Positions 51,401-62,100 of a DNA stretch of 64,000 nt are shown one piece after another (position 1 is the first letter of the stretch; the number at the start of each line of letters is the position of its first letter). Position numbers and translations under genes: made by a program. Source of the stretch: JANRIC01 sp033765345 (GTDB taxonomy: Bacteria; Bacteroidota; Bacteroidia; Cytophagales; Microscillaceae); the NCBI GenBank assembly GCA_033765345.1, contig JANRIC010000064.1, positions 1-64,000 on the forward strand, written 5' to 3'. A model generated the notes under the pieces. The model did not search any database. It was not told the origin of the DNA and saw nothing but the letters and a program-made list of their open reading frames with translations.

Positions 51401-54400
51401 TCGGCTAAACGGGTGATAGTCACCGTGGCAGAAGCACTTGGGCAAACGCCGTTGCTTACCGTCCAGCGGAACACATTCGTTCCGATGCTTAAATTAGTCA
51501 CCCCTGAATTGGGATCGGTTGGATTATCTAAAATTCCCGAACCAGCCACCACTGTCCAAGCTCCTGCCCCTACTGTAGGATTACTTGCTTGTAAATTAAA
51601 GGTTGGTGTACAAATGGTTTGGTTCGTTCCAGCATTCACTGAGCTAATGGCTTCATCCCGAATAATATTTACACTGGCAGAAGATGTTCCGCAAGCACTT
51701 GTGATAGTCCACCGGAAGGTATTGATACCTATACTCAACCCGGTGACACTGGTAATGGGATTATTGGGATTGGTAATCACCCCCGAACCGTTAATAACTG
51801 TCCAAACTCCGGTACCTACTGTTGGTGTATTGGCGTTGAGATTAAAGTTGCTGGTGCAAATTGTCTGATCTGAGCCTGCATGAGCCAGGGTAGGATTTTC
51901 TTCTCGAAGAATAGTTACTGTTGCGCTTGAACTGTTACAATTGCCATTGCTGATCGTCCAGACAAAGGTATTCAACCCTACCGAAAGGCTACTCACTGCA
52001 GTATTGGGAGAGGTAGGATCACTGAGTATTCCTGACCCCTGCGTTCTTGTCCAAAAACCAGTACCCACAATAGGTGAATTTCCATTCAGGGTAGTATTAG
52101 GGCTACAAATATTTTGATTGCTTCCGGCATTGGCTACGGTTGGTTCTTGGTTGCGGGTGATGGTCACCGTAGCAGAAGAAGTCGGGCAAACTCCATTGCT
52201 AATCGTCCACCGAAATACATTATCCCCTACACTCAAACCACTAAGGGAAGTTCTAGGGTCATTGACATCCACAAAATTGCCTGAGCCACTTACTACCGAC
52301 CAAGTGCCGACACCACTCTGAGGGGTGTTGGCATTCAATGTAGTCGTATTGGCACAGACTGTCTGTGGGCTTCCAGCAATGGCAGTGCTAGGTTCTATTT
52401 GTCGGTTGATATTTACGCTAGATACCGAAGGCTGGCAAGTACCGTTCGCAATTGTCCACACAAAGGTATTTGTACCTGATGAAAGATTACTCACGGTTGT
52501 ATTGGGAGAATTGGGATTGGCAATAATGGCCGAACCTGCGGCTACCGTCCAAGTACCTTCGGCACTTCCGGGATTGTTTCCGTTGAGTACGGTATTGTTT
52601 GTGCAGATCGTTTGATCCGTGCCTGCATTGGCGATAATCGGAGGTTCATCGCGGGTTACTGTCACGGTGGCACTGCTTGAGGTACAGTTTCCATTAGAAA
52701 CCGTCCATTCAAAAATATTTATACCCATACCCAGATTGTTTACCTGGGTGGTGGGGTTATTGGGATTGGCGATGATTGCCGAGCCTGCCAAAACTTTCCA
52801 AAGACCGCTTCCAATGCTTGGTGTATTTGCCTGTAAAATAGTAGTTTCGGTGCAAATAGTTTGGTTGACTCCGGCATTAGCAAGTGACGGAGCTTGTTCT
52901 CTGGTGATATTCACTTCATCAAAGGAAACCGTACAACCCCCGTTGCTAATCGTCCAACGGAAGGTATTGATACCTATTCCTAAGTCTGCCACGGCGGTAC
53001 TTGGATTATTCGGATTCAAAATAGTTGCGCTGCCATTCACCAAAGTCCAGATTCCTGAACCAACTGATGGAGTATTCCCGATTAAAGTAGCGGTATTTGC
53101 ACAAATGTTCTGATCTCCTCCTGCCATAGCAGTACTTGGAGCTTCTTCTCTGGTAATGTTGACTGTTGAGGTAGAAGCCGTACAAGCTCCGTTACTGATT
53201 GTCCAGGCAAAGGTATTTATTCCTAAAGAAAGCCCTGTGACAGTAGTATTTGGCAAATTGGGGTTTGCAAATGAGCCACTTCCCGAAACAAGCGTCCAGA
53301 ATCCCGTGCCTACTACGGGGGTATTGGCACTCATCAAAGCAGAAGAAGTGCAAACCGTTTGATTGGCACCAGCAAAGGCAATGCTTGGAGCTGCCTCCCG
53401 CGTAATCGTGACTTCATCAAAAGAAGGGCTACAGTTCCCGTTGCTGATCGTCCATCGGAAGGTATTTGCACCTATTCCTACTTGATTGATCATCGTATTG
53501 GGATTATTTACTTGGTCAATATCTGCACTGCCATTGATCAAAGTCCAAGTGCCTGTGCCAGCCAATGCTTGATTAGCATTTAAGTTTATTTGAGATGTAC
53601 AAATGGTTTGATTCGTTCCTGCATTGGCCAAAGTTGGTATTTCTTCTCGTGTAATGCTTACATTGGCAGATGAAACTGGGCATGAACCATTGGAAATTGT
53701 CCATTTAAAAGTATTTAATCCGGGAGAAAGGTTGCTTACCGCAGTTTTAGGGTCAGTAGGATCAATCAGGGTAGCAGCCCCAGAAACGACCGTCCAAAGA
53801 CCTGTGCCTACCGTGGGTACACTTGCATTTAGATTTGTGGAAGTTGCGCATATTGTCTGACTGAGCCCGGCATTGGCAAGGCTAGGGTCTTCATGGCGGG
53901 TGATGGTCACAGTTGCCGTTGAAACTGGGCAAGTGCCGTTGCTGATTGTCCAGCGTAATACATTGGCACCAATACTTAGATTACTTACCCCCGAATTAGG
54001 ATCGTTGGGGTTATCCAGCACAGCCGAACCGGCCGTTACTGTCCAGACTCCAGTGCCAATAATCGGCGTATTGGCATCTAGGGTAGCGATTGCCGAACAA
54101 ACCGTCTGATTCGGCCCAGCATCCGCTAAGGTGGGGGGCTGAACTCTGGTGATTTTCACCGTGGAAGTAGATACAGGACAAGTGCCGTTGCTGATCGTCC
54201 AACGAAAGATATTTTCACCCAGACTCAGCCCATTGACGGCTGAATTGGGATCGTCCAATATCTCTACTGTGCCGGATCCTGAAACTACATTCCACACACC
54301 TGCCCCGATAACTGGTGTATTGGCATCCAGGGTAGCTATATCACTGCAAACCACTTGGTCTGTTCCTGCATCTGATAAAGTAGGAGGACTCATGCGATGG

Positions 54401-57400
54401 ATGATCACAGTACTGATTGCGCTTGGGCAATTGGCATTGGAGACTGTCCATGTGAGTGTATTGCCTCCCAAGACAAGCCCACGGACAAGCGTATTGGGCT
54501 GGCTAGGATTATCAAAACTGACGTTAGGGTCTGTGGAAGACCACAATCCGTTTCCATTGGACAAGGTTGCATTTAAAATAGTCTGGTCGGAGCATATATT
54601 TTGAGTAACACCCGCACTGGCTATTGGAGCAGCCACAGCCGTAATATCTACCACATCAGAAACCGTAGCACAGGAAGCCTTGCTGACCGTCCAACGGAAA
54701 CGATTTAGAGCTCCAGAAGCCAAACCACTCACGCCAGATTTAGGGTCGGTGGCATCTACAAATATTCCTGTGCCAGCTTCTACAGTCCACACGCCTGTTT
54801 CGCCATTGGCAATATCCAGGTCATTGGCATTAAGCACCGCACTTGTACCGCAAACAGTAGCATCATTTCCGGCGGAGACCGGAGTAATAGAGACACGGGT
54901 AATACTTACCAAATCTTCGGAACTGGGGCAGACTCCATTACTCACAAACCAACGAAAAGTATTCAGTCCTGGAGTAAGTCCACTGACAGTAGAGTTAGGG
55001 TCACTGGGGTTATTCAGGGTTGCGCCCCCACTTGTAACCTGCCAACTTCCAACACCCTGCCCTACCGGAACGGGTAAAGCATTGAGCGTAGCCGTTGGCG
55101 TACATACCGTTTGATTGGCTCCGGCATCTGCCGTAAAAGTAGGATTGCTTACTACGACATCCACCCTAGAAATAGCCGTAGCACAAGGATTACTTACTGT
55201 CCATTCAAAAGTATTTAAGCCATTGCCCAGATTAGTGACGGAAGTATTGGGATTATTCAGATCGGCAATTGTTCCGCTTCCTGCCACCACAGACCAGACA
55301 CCTGTACCCGCAATCGGCGTATTGGCAGCCAGCGTAGTATTATTTACACAAATTTCTTGGTTGGATCCGGCATCAGAGAAGGCATTGCTGGATTCTCTTT
55401 GAATAATTACCGTATCAGAAGAAGGCGGACAAGAACCGTTGTCAAGTGTCCAAAGCAATACATTTTGCCCGAGGGCTACATTGATGAAAGCCGAAGCGGG
55501 GTCATTCACATTTACGATAGTACCTGTACCCGATAGCAAAGACCAAGTTCCGAAACCTGAAATGGAGCTATTGGCGGATAAAATTGTAGATGTTCCGCAG
55601 AGTACCTGATCTGAGCCTGCATTTGCCGTCACCCCTTGATTGCGCGTAATGACCAGCGTATCTTGGGTAGAAGGGCATAAGCCATTGCTGATCGTCCAAC
55701 GGAATACATTTCTTCCTAAACCTAAGGCAGTAACTCCTGAATTTCTATTGTTGGGGTTGGTGATTGTTCCCGAACCGGATACCAAAGTCCATAGACCCGT
55801 GCCGTTGGCAGGTGCATTGGCTGATAAATTGGCTACATCTGCACAAACTGCAAAATCTGCCCCGGTGACGGAGGGGCTGGTCGCCGGAGTCACAGTAATG
55901 GTGGGTTGGTCTGTGAGCATTATGCTACAGCTTGAGCCATTGACAGCAGAAGTGGTCACAAGTACATTGTAGGTGCTGGTGCTAGTCGGGTTAATGGTTG
56001 CAAAGCTAATTGTAGCTCCATTTCCCGTAAGAGGAGGTACTCCTGCTACCGGATTAGTCCCGTTTCTTAATACATAGGTATAGCCTGAAATTGTACCGTA
56101 TACACTGATATTGACCGGATTTCCGGCACAAATGCTAGAGTTATCAGCAATGACGGTATTGTTTGGAGCAGGAATAATTCTTAATTCTGCCTCTTGTGAA
56201 AAATTCTCGCAGGAGGTGCCTGGATTGGTAATTAAACAGCGATATTTGGCAAAATCCAGGCTGATATTTACTCCAGTTAGATTCAAAGTGTTGGTGTTAG
56301 TTCCGCTGTAGAAAGCTCCATCCGAAATATTGGTAAAGCCTGAGCCTCCACCATCGTCTAACTGCCATTGGTAAGTAAAGGCAGCAGAGGCATTCACGCT
56401 GATCGTTCCGTTTTGGTTTTCGCACAAAGTAATGTCTGAGGGTTGTCCAGTAAAGCTGGGCAAAGCATAATTAAAAATACTGACTGTATCTTTGGAATTG
56501 CCGCAACCTGCCGCTCCGATGATACTCCATACAAATCGGTAAGGGGTGGCAGAAGCTATTACATTGCTGATGCTGCTATTTGGGTCGTTGGGCAAATCAA
56601 TATTGGGAGTATTGGGACCGCTGAGGAATGTCCAGGTGCCTGTACCTCCTCCGGTAGTTGCAGGATTGCTTCCATTCAGATTAAAGGAAGAGACATGACA
56701 ATAAGATTGGTCAAGACCTGCAAAAGCCGACTGAGAATTAGCAATTTGAATGGTAGCAGAAGTCGGCGGGCAAACACCGTTAGAGATCGTCCATTGAAAT
56801 TCATAAGTTCCAAAGCCAATGTTCACCTGGGTGTTGGGGTTGGTAGGATTGGTGATAATCGCCCCCGCAGGTCCGCTGAGTTGTGTCCAAAGACCCGTCC
56901 CAACTGAAGGGGTATTCCCGGTGATTGTTGCGCTGGTGGCATTACAAAGGATTTGATTCGGGCCAACCGTGGCAGGTGTTGGGGATTGATTGACCGTGAG
57001 GACAGCTTCATTGGAGATGCGGATACATTGGGTGGTATTGATATGCTGAAACACACAGCGATAGCGGTAACCATTAAAACTAAGGGGAATTCCAGTAAGT
57101 GTAAGGGTCGTGCTGGGCAAGGAAGCATTTAAAACTCCGCTTGTATTGCCATAAATCGCACTATTACTCAAATTAGCCCACCCTCCACCATCATCGATTT
57201 GCCATTGATAGTTGATGTCGGCAATACTCAAAGCTGCTGAGGTTGCTCTTGCTACAAAAGAAGTATCATTACCTGAACAAATCACGGTATTAAGCGGCTG
57301 TTCGCCGAAGGATGGTAGTTCATTGACAGTTATTTCGTTGGTTTTGACTGCACTGGCAGCACAACCAGCATTATCCGTAACGGTCAATCTTACGGTATAA

Positions 57401-60400
57401 TCTCCTGTGGACGTAAAGGTAAAGTTTGGATTGACGGCATTCGAGGTGCCGATTACATTTCCTGCATCATTCAAAAACTCCCATAAATAAGCCAATGATA
57501 AAGGTGGATTGTTGGTACTGACTGAGCTGTTGGTAAAATTAACCACTTCACCAGGGCAGATCAGGTTTTGATCTACCGTAAAATTAGCGGTAATCGAGGG
57601 TGTGATAATCTCTACATAACGGAAAGTAGTATCACTACATCCAGGTGGATACGTGGGGTTAAAGGCACTTTCTACCACGAGCCGAACTGGATAAATCCCA
57701 GAAGCATTGTACATACGTGTAGGATTCCGCTGGGTGGAAGTACCCAAAATCGTGACGCTATCGGTATCATAGAAAGTCCAGTTCCAGGTATCTATTTCCG
57801 GGCGCAGTGAATTGGGCGTCACTTGATTGCCCAAGCTCAAATCCTGAAAATTAAAATTAATTCCCTGGCAAATCAAACCGCCACCATTATCCCAGGTAAA
57901 ATTCGCTGTGGGTTGCCCACTTACGCTGACTGTACCCGTCTGAGAGGTATAAGATACCTTACAGCCCAAATCATCTTTGAGAATCATAAAAGGAATGTAC
58001 ACACCAGGTATGGTATACGTATGCGAAATGATTGTTTTTCCGGGTATAGTTCCCAAAGCCGCATTGTATTCAGCCTGTGTCAAAGGAATTTCGGCAGTGG
58101 TAGTTCCGTCTCCGAAATCCCATTGAATGGTACTGCCTGTACCACCCAAGCCGGAGATACTGGCTGCGGTGAATTCTACGGTTTCAGGGGCGCAGATTCG
58201 GGTCGGCACAAAGGTAAAACTTCCGGCAGGACCGTCTACTGTTATAAAATTGGTGATTGTTTTGACAATATCGCAACCGGCGTCGCTGGTCATGGTAAGG
58301 GTCACTGTATAGTTACCTGGCACGCTATAGGTATTTTTAGGATTTTGGGTAAATGCCACATTTCCGTCTCCAAATTCCCAGAAATAGCTTGTAATCCCAG
58401 CTCCCGAACTTGGGACAGCGACAAAACTAACTGTAGCTGGAGGGCAGTTGCGGGTGAGTGTAGAAGGTGCAATGACTCCATCCGCAATCATGGTAGCATC
58501 AGGATTCACTACAAAAACCGTTTTGCTAAAACTTCTTGAACAGCCATTGTTTGCTTGAACAGTCAGCGTGACCACATACGTACCCGTAAAATCATAGACA
58601 AATTCGGGGTTTGCCGGATCAACGGAGAGGTTGGTTCCGCTTCCACCGAAATTCCAAGAATAAGTAAGCCCCGTACCACCAGGAATATCCGTAGAAGTAT
58701 TAGTAAATAAGATACTGTTGCTGAGGCAGTATTTATTTCTGGTAGTAGTAAATCCTGCTCGCGGTTTGGCAAGCACCTGAACAGTCTTGCTGACGGCATG
58801 GCTACAAGTGCCCAGAGAGACATTGTCATCTTCTACGGTTAATCGTACAGTATAAGTGCCAGGGCCGGAGAAAATATGCGAAGGATTTTGTAAAGCGCTG
58901 CTGTTATTGACGCCCGAAACCGGATCGCCGAAGTCCCAAAGCCAAGAATTAATCGTAGAAGTACCAGGAAGAGGCAAAGAAGTATCTGTAAAACTCAAAG
59001 ACTCTCCTTCACAAACTACGATATTGCTCGTAAAATTTGCCCTTGGTCCAGAGACGGTCACGGGTTTTGCGGCAGAAGTTGTTGTACAGCCATTGGACTC
59101 TTCAATGGTCAAAGTTGCCTGATAGGGAGTAGCTTTTGGAGCATAGTTATGCGTTGTATTGGGATTATTGGTAAATTCCTCGATAGTGCCGTCACCAAAA
59201 TCCCAAATCCAGCGTACAATCGTGCCCGTAGTAGTAGATTGATCAATAAATTGCACTGCATTATTTCTGCAAACATCAGCCGGATTGGGGAAAGTAGTAA
59301 AATCTGCCCCAGATACACTTACATTGACCTGCGCCGAGGCTATACTTACACATCCGGTATTGCTATCATTGGCTGTCAGGCTCACGGTATATATTCCCGG
59401 ACTGGTGTAAGTATGGCTTACAGGGCTTCCTTGAGGGATAATTTGCGTAGGTGAGCCGTCCCCAAAATTCCAAGTATAGGTACTATTCGGCCCATTGAGA
59501 CTTTGGTTATTAAAGTTAAAAGTATTTGTACCCACGCAAGCCGAACCACCTCCCACAATCTGAAATCTTGCCAGTGGCCCGCTGATATTCACATTTTGGC
59601 TAAAAGGCACTAATACCTGACATCCATTGGCAAAAGCGGTCAAGGTTACGGTGAGGCTGCCAATATCCCGGAATAAATGCGTAACCGGATTGATATTGTC
59701 ATTATTGATGATTGTACCGTCACTAAAATCCCAAATTAGCGAATCAGCTACTACCAAACCCGAAAATACAGGCGTAAAGGTAATTCCTCCCCCATCATTT
59801 ACACAACCGCCTGGGCGGCTGAGGGTTATTCCTGTTAGAGTAGGCGGCTCTCCTACCTCGATAGGGGCTAGAGCAACAGTCCGGGTACAACCATTGCTGG
59901 TCGTAATGGTCAGCGTAGGCGTATAATCGCCAAATGCAGTATAAATATGAGAAGTCTGAGGAGTAGAGGTAGGTCCAGGAATAGTTTCTAGTGGGCTTCC
60001 ATCTCCAAAATCAAACACATAACTGATAATGGCTTCGTTGGCATCTGTGCCTGTTGCATCAAAATTTACAGTCAGGGGTGCACAGCCTTCCTCTGCATCT
60101 GCACTAAAAACGATCACAGGTTCTTCAATCGGAATATTCAAAGTACCAGTGCTTGAGCAGCCTGTAATCGTATTGGTAATGGTGAGGATGACGGTATTCG
60201 TACCAAAATCCGTGTAAGTATGCATAGGATTACTTGCCGTGCTGGTTCCACCACCAAATACATTTGGATCGCCGAAATTCCAGGAGTATGTGTACTGTGC
60301 CCCTGTGGTAACCGGATTAAAAGTGATGGTTCGGGGAACCTGACAAAGTCCTACGACCGGGATGATGGTAAACCCTGCACTGGGTTGAGGTTGGATGGTG

Positions 60401-61581
60401 ATTGGCTGAGGCACTGAAGTAACCGAACATCCATCGCTAAACGTAGTAGTCAGGCGAACGGAATATGTACCGGGATTTGCGTAAGTATGCGTGGGATTTT
60501 TCTGGGTAGATAAAGGGCTGAAATCTCCAAAATCCCATGACCAGCCCATTGCACCAGTGGATGAATTATCAAAAAACTGTAAAGCAGTACTGGCGCATAC
60601 GTTTGCGGTCGGCAAAGTGAAATTGGCAAGATTATCATTAATTCTGACAGCATCAGCGACAGTGATCGAGTCAGCGCAACCGTCGGCAGTCCTGACTCTG
60701 AGCTTTACTGGATAAATGCCTTTGGTGGTGTATGTAAAAGAAGGGTTCTGAGAGGAGCTCGTCCCCAGGATAGTGCTTCCGTTGGTATCGTAGAACGTCC
60801 AGTTATACGTAATGATATTTCCGGCAGGTGGGGGTGTAGTACGTACAGTGGAAGTACTCCTGAATTGTGCCGTAAAAGGTACTGCACAGGCTGGGGGGTT
60901 GTTCAGGACAAAACTTGCCACAGGTGAGTAGCGCACCCGAATATAAGAAGATTTGATTTCTGAAGCAGCACAAGTTTGGATTCCTCCCGAAAAGGTCTCT
61001 ACGGTCAAAGTAACCTGATAATCTCCCGAAAAAAGATAGGTATGCTGTGGGTTGGCACTGAATACAGGATCAGTACCTGAGAAGGTATTTCCATCGCCAA
61101 AGTTCCAGGTCCATCGGGTCACATTCCCTATGGTGGGGGAAGAAGTGTCTGTAATGTCTGAAAAATTAACAGTCAGATTGGTACAGCCTGAAAGTACATC
61201 GGCGGTAAAATCAGGATTGGCAGATTCGTAGACAATTACTTGTTTACTGACCGTAGACAAGACCGTCCCGTTGAATCCATTTCGGAGATTAAGGGTCACC
61301 GTAAAAGTCCCAGAGTTATTATAACTTGCTGAGGGGAATTGGATTCCGGCATCATTGGCAGGAGTTTCCTGTACCGAGTTGCCATTTCCGAAAATCCACT
61401 CATAATAGAGATTGGTCAGATTCGGTCCGGTAGATTGGTCGCTAAAGTTATAGGTAGCAATATCACAGCCGTTGGCACTAATGACAAAATTAAAATTTGC
61501 CGTCTGGGCACTGAGTTTGTGGGCTGAAAAAGTCAATAACAAAAAAAGGAGAATCAAAAAATCTTTCCTGGCAAAATGCAT
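48481..61581 (-). CDS. Giant SprB-like adhesin with PKD and Ig-like repeats, type B sorting domain
   Basis: A 4366-residue protein, signal peptide to about residue 25. Residues 25-1420 hold about fifteen PKD-type domains (W-x-FGDG motifs). Two Ig-like domains follow, the first at about 1425-1530; the second lies inside the next section. From about residue 1530 to 3970 there are about 27 units of 80-85 residues, consensus AGxNQTICxxxTxLNANTPxxGxG-WTxVxGSxxIxNPNNPNTxVxxLSxGxNxFxWTISNGxC; 25 are contiguous. Each has two conserved Cys. Two further beta domains lie at about 4080-4270, then the type B (gliding-motility-associated) C-terminal domain: IPEGFSPNGDGVNDGF, LRIYNRWGN and LPDGTYYYV. Expected to be secreted by the type IX system with the adjacent PorP/SprF, and to act in adhesion or gliding. 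Confidence 0.92.
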   Translation of the reverse strand: MHFARKDFLILLFLLLTFSAHKLSAQTANFNFVISANGCDIATYNFSDQSTGPNLTNLYYEWIFGNGNSVQETPANDAGIQFPSASYNNSGTFTVTLNLRNGFNGTVLSTVSKQVIVYESANPDFTADVLSGCTNLTVNFSDITDTSSPTIGNVTRWTWNFGDGNTFSGTDPVFSANPQHTYLFSGDYQVTLTVETFSGGIQTCAASEIKSSYIRVRYSPVASFVLNNPPACAVPFTAQFRSTSTVRTTPPPAGNIITYNWTFYDTNGSTILGTSSSQNPSFTYTTKGIYPVKLRVRTADGCADSITVADAVRINDNLANFTLPTANVCASTALQFFDNSSTGAMGWSWDFGDFSPLSTQKNPTHTYANPGTYSVRLTTTFSDGCSVTSVPQPITIQPQPSAGFTIIPVVGLCQVPRTITFNPVTTGAQYTYSWNFGDPNVFGGGTSTASNPMHTYTDFGTNTVILTITNTITGCSSTGTLNIPIEEPVIVFSADAEEGCAPLTVNFDATGTDANEAIISYVFDFGDGSPLETIPGPTSTPQTSHIYTAFGDYTPTLTITTSNGCTRTVALAPIEVGEPPTLTGITLSRPGGCVNDGGGITFTPVFSGLVVADSLIWDFSDGTIINNDNINPVTHLFRDIGSLTVTLTAFANGCQVLVPFSQNVNISGPLARFQIVGGGSACVGTNTFNFNNQSLNGPNSTYTWNFGDGSPTQIIPQGSPVSHTYTSPGIYTVSLTANDSNTGCVSIASAQVNVSVSGADFTTFPNPADVCRNNAVQFIDQSTTTGTIVRWIWDFGDGTIEEFTNNPNTTHNYAPKATPYQATLTIEESNGCTTTSAAKPVTVSGPRANFTSNIVVCEGESLSFTDTSLPLPGTSTINSWLWDFGDPVSGVNNSSALQNPSHIFSGPGTYTVRLTVEDDNVSLGTCSHAVSKTVQVLAKPRAGFTTTRNKYCLSNSILFTNTSTDIPGGTGLTYSWNFGGSGTNLSVDPANPEFVYDFTGTYVVTLTVQANNGCSRSFSKTVFVVNPDATMIADGVIAPSTLTRNCPPATVSFVAVPSSGAGITSYFWEFGDGNVAFTQNPKNTYSVPGNYTVTLTMTSDAGCDIVKTITNFITVDGPAGSFTFVPTRICAPETVEFTAASISGLGGTGSTIQWDFGDGTTTAEIPLTQAEYNAALGTIPGKTIISHTYTIPGVYIPFMILKDDLGCKVSYTSQTGTVSVSGQPTANFTWDNGGGLICQGINFNFQDLSLGNQVTPNSLRPEIDTWNWTFYDTDSVTILGTSTQRNPTRMYNASGIYPVRLVVESAFNPTYPPGCSDTTFRYVEIITPSITANFTVDQNLICPGEVVNFTNSSVSTNNPPLSLAYLWEFLNDAGNVIGTSNAVNPNFTFTSTGDYTVRLTVTDNAGCAASAVKTNEITVNELPSFGEQPLNTVICSGNDTSFVARATSAALSIADINYQWQIDDGGGWANLSNSAIYGNTSGVLNASLPSTTLTLTGIPLSFNGYRYRCVFQHINTTQCIRISNEAVLTVNQSPTPATVGPNQILCNATSATITGNTPSVGTGLWTQLSGPAGAIITNPTNPNTQVNIGFGTYEFQWTISNGVCPPTSATIQIANSQSAFAGLDQSYCHVSSFNLNGSNPATTGGGTGTWTFLSGPNTPNIDLPNDPNSSISNVIASATPYRFVWSIIGAAGCGNSKDTVSIFNYALPSFTGQPSDITLCENQNGTISVNASAAFTYQWQLDDGGGSGFTNISDGAFYSGTNTNTLNLTGVNISLDFAKYRCLITNPGTSCENFSQEAELRIIPAPNNTVIADNSSICAGNPVNISVYGTISGYTYVLRNGTNPVAGVPPLTGNGATISFATINPTSTSTYNVLVTTSAVNGSSCSIMLTDQPTITVTPATSPSVTGADFAVCADVANLSANAPANGTGLWTLVSGSGTITNPNNRNSGVTALGLGRNVFRWTISNGLCPSTQDTLVITRNQGVTANAGSDQVLCGTSTILSANSSISGFGTWSLLSGTGTIVNVNDPASAFINVALGQNVLLWTLDNGSCPPSSDTVIIQRESSNAFSDAGSNQEICVNNTTLAANTPIAGTGVWSVVAGSGTIADLNNPNTSVTNLGNGLNTFEWTVSNPCATAISRVDVVVSNPTFTADAGANQTVCTPTATLNALPVPVGQGVGSWQVTSGGATLNNPSDPNSTVSGLTPGLNTFRWFVSNGVCPSSEDLVSITRVSITPVSAGNDATVCGTSAVLNANDLDIANGETGVWTVEAGTGIFVDATDPKSGVSGLASGALNRFRWTVSKASCATVSDVVDITAVAAPIASAGVTQNICSDQTILNATLSNGNGLWSSTDPNVSFDNPSQPNTLVRGLVLGGNTLTWTVSNANCPSAISTVIIHRMSPPTLSDAGTDQVVCSDIATLDANTPVIGAGVWNVVSGSGTVEILDDPNSAVNGLSLGENIFRWTISNGTCPVSTSTVKITRVQPPTLADAGPNQTVCSAIATLDANTPIIGTGVWTVTAGSAVLDNPNDPNSGVSNLSIGANVLRWTISNGTCPVSTATVTITRHEDPSLANAGLSQTICATSTNLNASVPTVGTGLWTVVSGAATLIDPTDPKTAVSNLSPGLNTFKWTISNGSCPVSSANVSITREEIPTLANAGTNQTICTSQINLNANQALAGTGTWTLINGSADIDQVNNPNTMINQVGIGANTFRWTISNGNCSPSFDEVTITREAAPSIAFAGANQTVCTSSALMSANTPVVGTGFWTLVSGSGSFANPNLPNTTVTGLSLGINTFAWTISNGACTASTSTVNITREEAPSTAMAGGDQNICANTATLIGNTPSVGSGIWTLVNGSATILNPNNPSTAVADLGIGINTFRWTISNGGCTVSFDEVNITREQAPSLANAGVNQTICTETTILQANTPSIGSGLWKVLAGSAIIANPNNPTTQVNNLGMGINIFEWTVSNGNCTSSSATVTVTRDEPPIIANAGTDQTICTNNTVLNGNNPGSAEGTWTVAAGSAIIANPNSPNTTVSNLSSGTNTFVWTIANGTCQPSVSSVNINRQIEPSTAIAGSPQTVCANTTTLNANTPQSGVGTWSVVSGSGNFVDVNDPRTSLSGLSVGDNVFRWTISNGVCPTSSATVTITRNQEPTVANAGSNQNICSPNTTLNGNSPIVGTGFWTRTQGSGILSDPTSPNTAVSSLSVGLNTFVWTISNGNCNSSSATVTILREENPTLAHAGSDQTICTSNFNLNANTPTVGTGVWTVINGSGVITNPNNPITSVTGLSIGINTFRWTITSACGTSSASVNIIRDEAISSVNAGTNQTICTPTFNLQASNPTVGAGAWTVVAGSGILDNPTDPNSGVTNLSIGTNVFRWTVSNGVCPSASATVTITRLAEPSISTAGQNQTLCASSTTLNANLPTSGTGQWTLVSGNGVFSDPTDPRTSVTNLVIGTNTFRWTISNGNCTSSSSTVSITREEIPTIADAGTDQTLCVSTATLDGNIPAIGTGIWTVIEGNAILNNPNNPKTTLSNLSLGVNRFTWAIDNGTCTASASTVSITRNEEPSNAVAGTNQTTCESVMSLNANAPVVGTGQWSVIVGSATITNPNNPNTTVTGLSIGTNLFRWTVSNGTCSTKSAHVEIIRQEAPTVSRAGSDQDVCTPGATLNANNPLVGIGTWTVTEGSGIVTNPNNSNSTVTGLSLGKNTFKWTINNGTCAVSESFVNIYREDGPTVANAGVNQIICAATVTLNANPPGTGMGTWTIIAGSATVTDPNNPNSGVTGLSPGVNTFRWTISNSCGNSSANVSIIRDELPTLSNAGANQQVCSTTTTLNANTPQVGTGSWTVAAGEANIENPTQPNSRVNGLGVGVNTFVWTISNGTCNISTSTVTITRDQSPTLADAGTDQSLCNQSNTTLNANQPAIGRGAWTQVSGPNTALILNRNSFNSGVNGLIPGIYVFKWTISNGVCEASDDEVVVNIAGSPRNDNTLAVSDVEYCSQEIPNNISIGIENTEVGVTYELRSTNGNLISSALSTGGNLTFGPINSPLVSASYEVFALGAAQGGLTCPAVKLTDRAEITVRNCNLPEALPINLRTDLCTEVKFNLLDSLENSITLDLIPKTNMVTNQGGVVNISPNGMIVYEPRGNFVGVDEFEYEICNRENPPACDKARIRVLIEACTNTPPVAYSDDYSGDNCRSIKGNVLDNDEDAEGSLLLVKAQNPTLSPQKGIFSIQANGDFEYTPSEDFVGLDSVQYETCDDGSGSIVKCSKTTIYLNILGCKDVFIPEGFSPNGDGVNDGFVIVGAENYQKIWLRIYNRWGNLVYENENYRNNWEGIANRGNLTGQSLPDGTYYYVADFDKGRKRLARYLTLRR

Positions 61582-62100
61582 AGCAATTTTCTTTCCGTTT
61601 AGTTTTTGGGATTTTCTTTGCCTAGAAAAAGAAAAGAGGTCTGTGTGTGGTGGTATAGAATGATTAGTTATTAAAAAGCTTCATGTTTTTAAATATTCTG
61701 TTTTAAACTCGTTTCCATAGCAAAGAATTTTCGCTACAAAGTTTGATAAAGCCTGCCAATTAAACAAGATCACAAATGCGGTGGATATTACCTCAGTATT
61801 TTAAGGTTTTGAATTACATATAGCGTCTCCCAAAAGGGTAAAACCTTACGCAAGAGGTTATATGAGGAGATTTTAAAGCATACAGCGGGATTATTCCTGA
61901 ATAACAAGCCTGTATTAAGATAAATAAGGCGAATATGATCGGTACACCAGCAAATTTTAAGAAGCAACTGACCAACACCCACGGTACACCAGCAAATTTT
62001 CTGATTGCAAAGTACCACGCCGACAATCCATGCTCAAAATTTTTATCGCAAGATATTCATTTTGGTTGCTTATGATTTTACTTGAAGATCAACCCATCCA
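61582..62100. other. Intergenic region with an 18-bp direct repeat
   Basis: Upstream of the adhesin gene. GGTACACCAGCAAATTTT occurs at 61941-61958 and 61983-62000, 42 bp apart. No coding frame with family character is seen; the adhesin promoter should be here, but no clear TAnnTTTG was placed. Confidence 0.5.
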
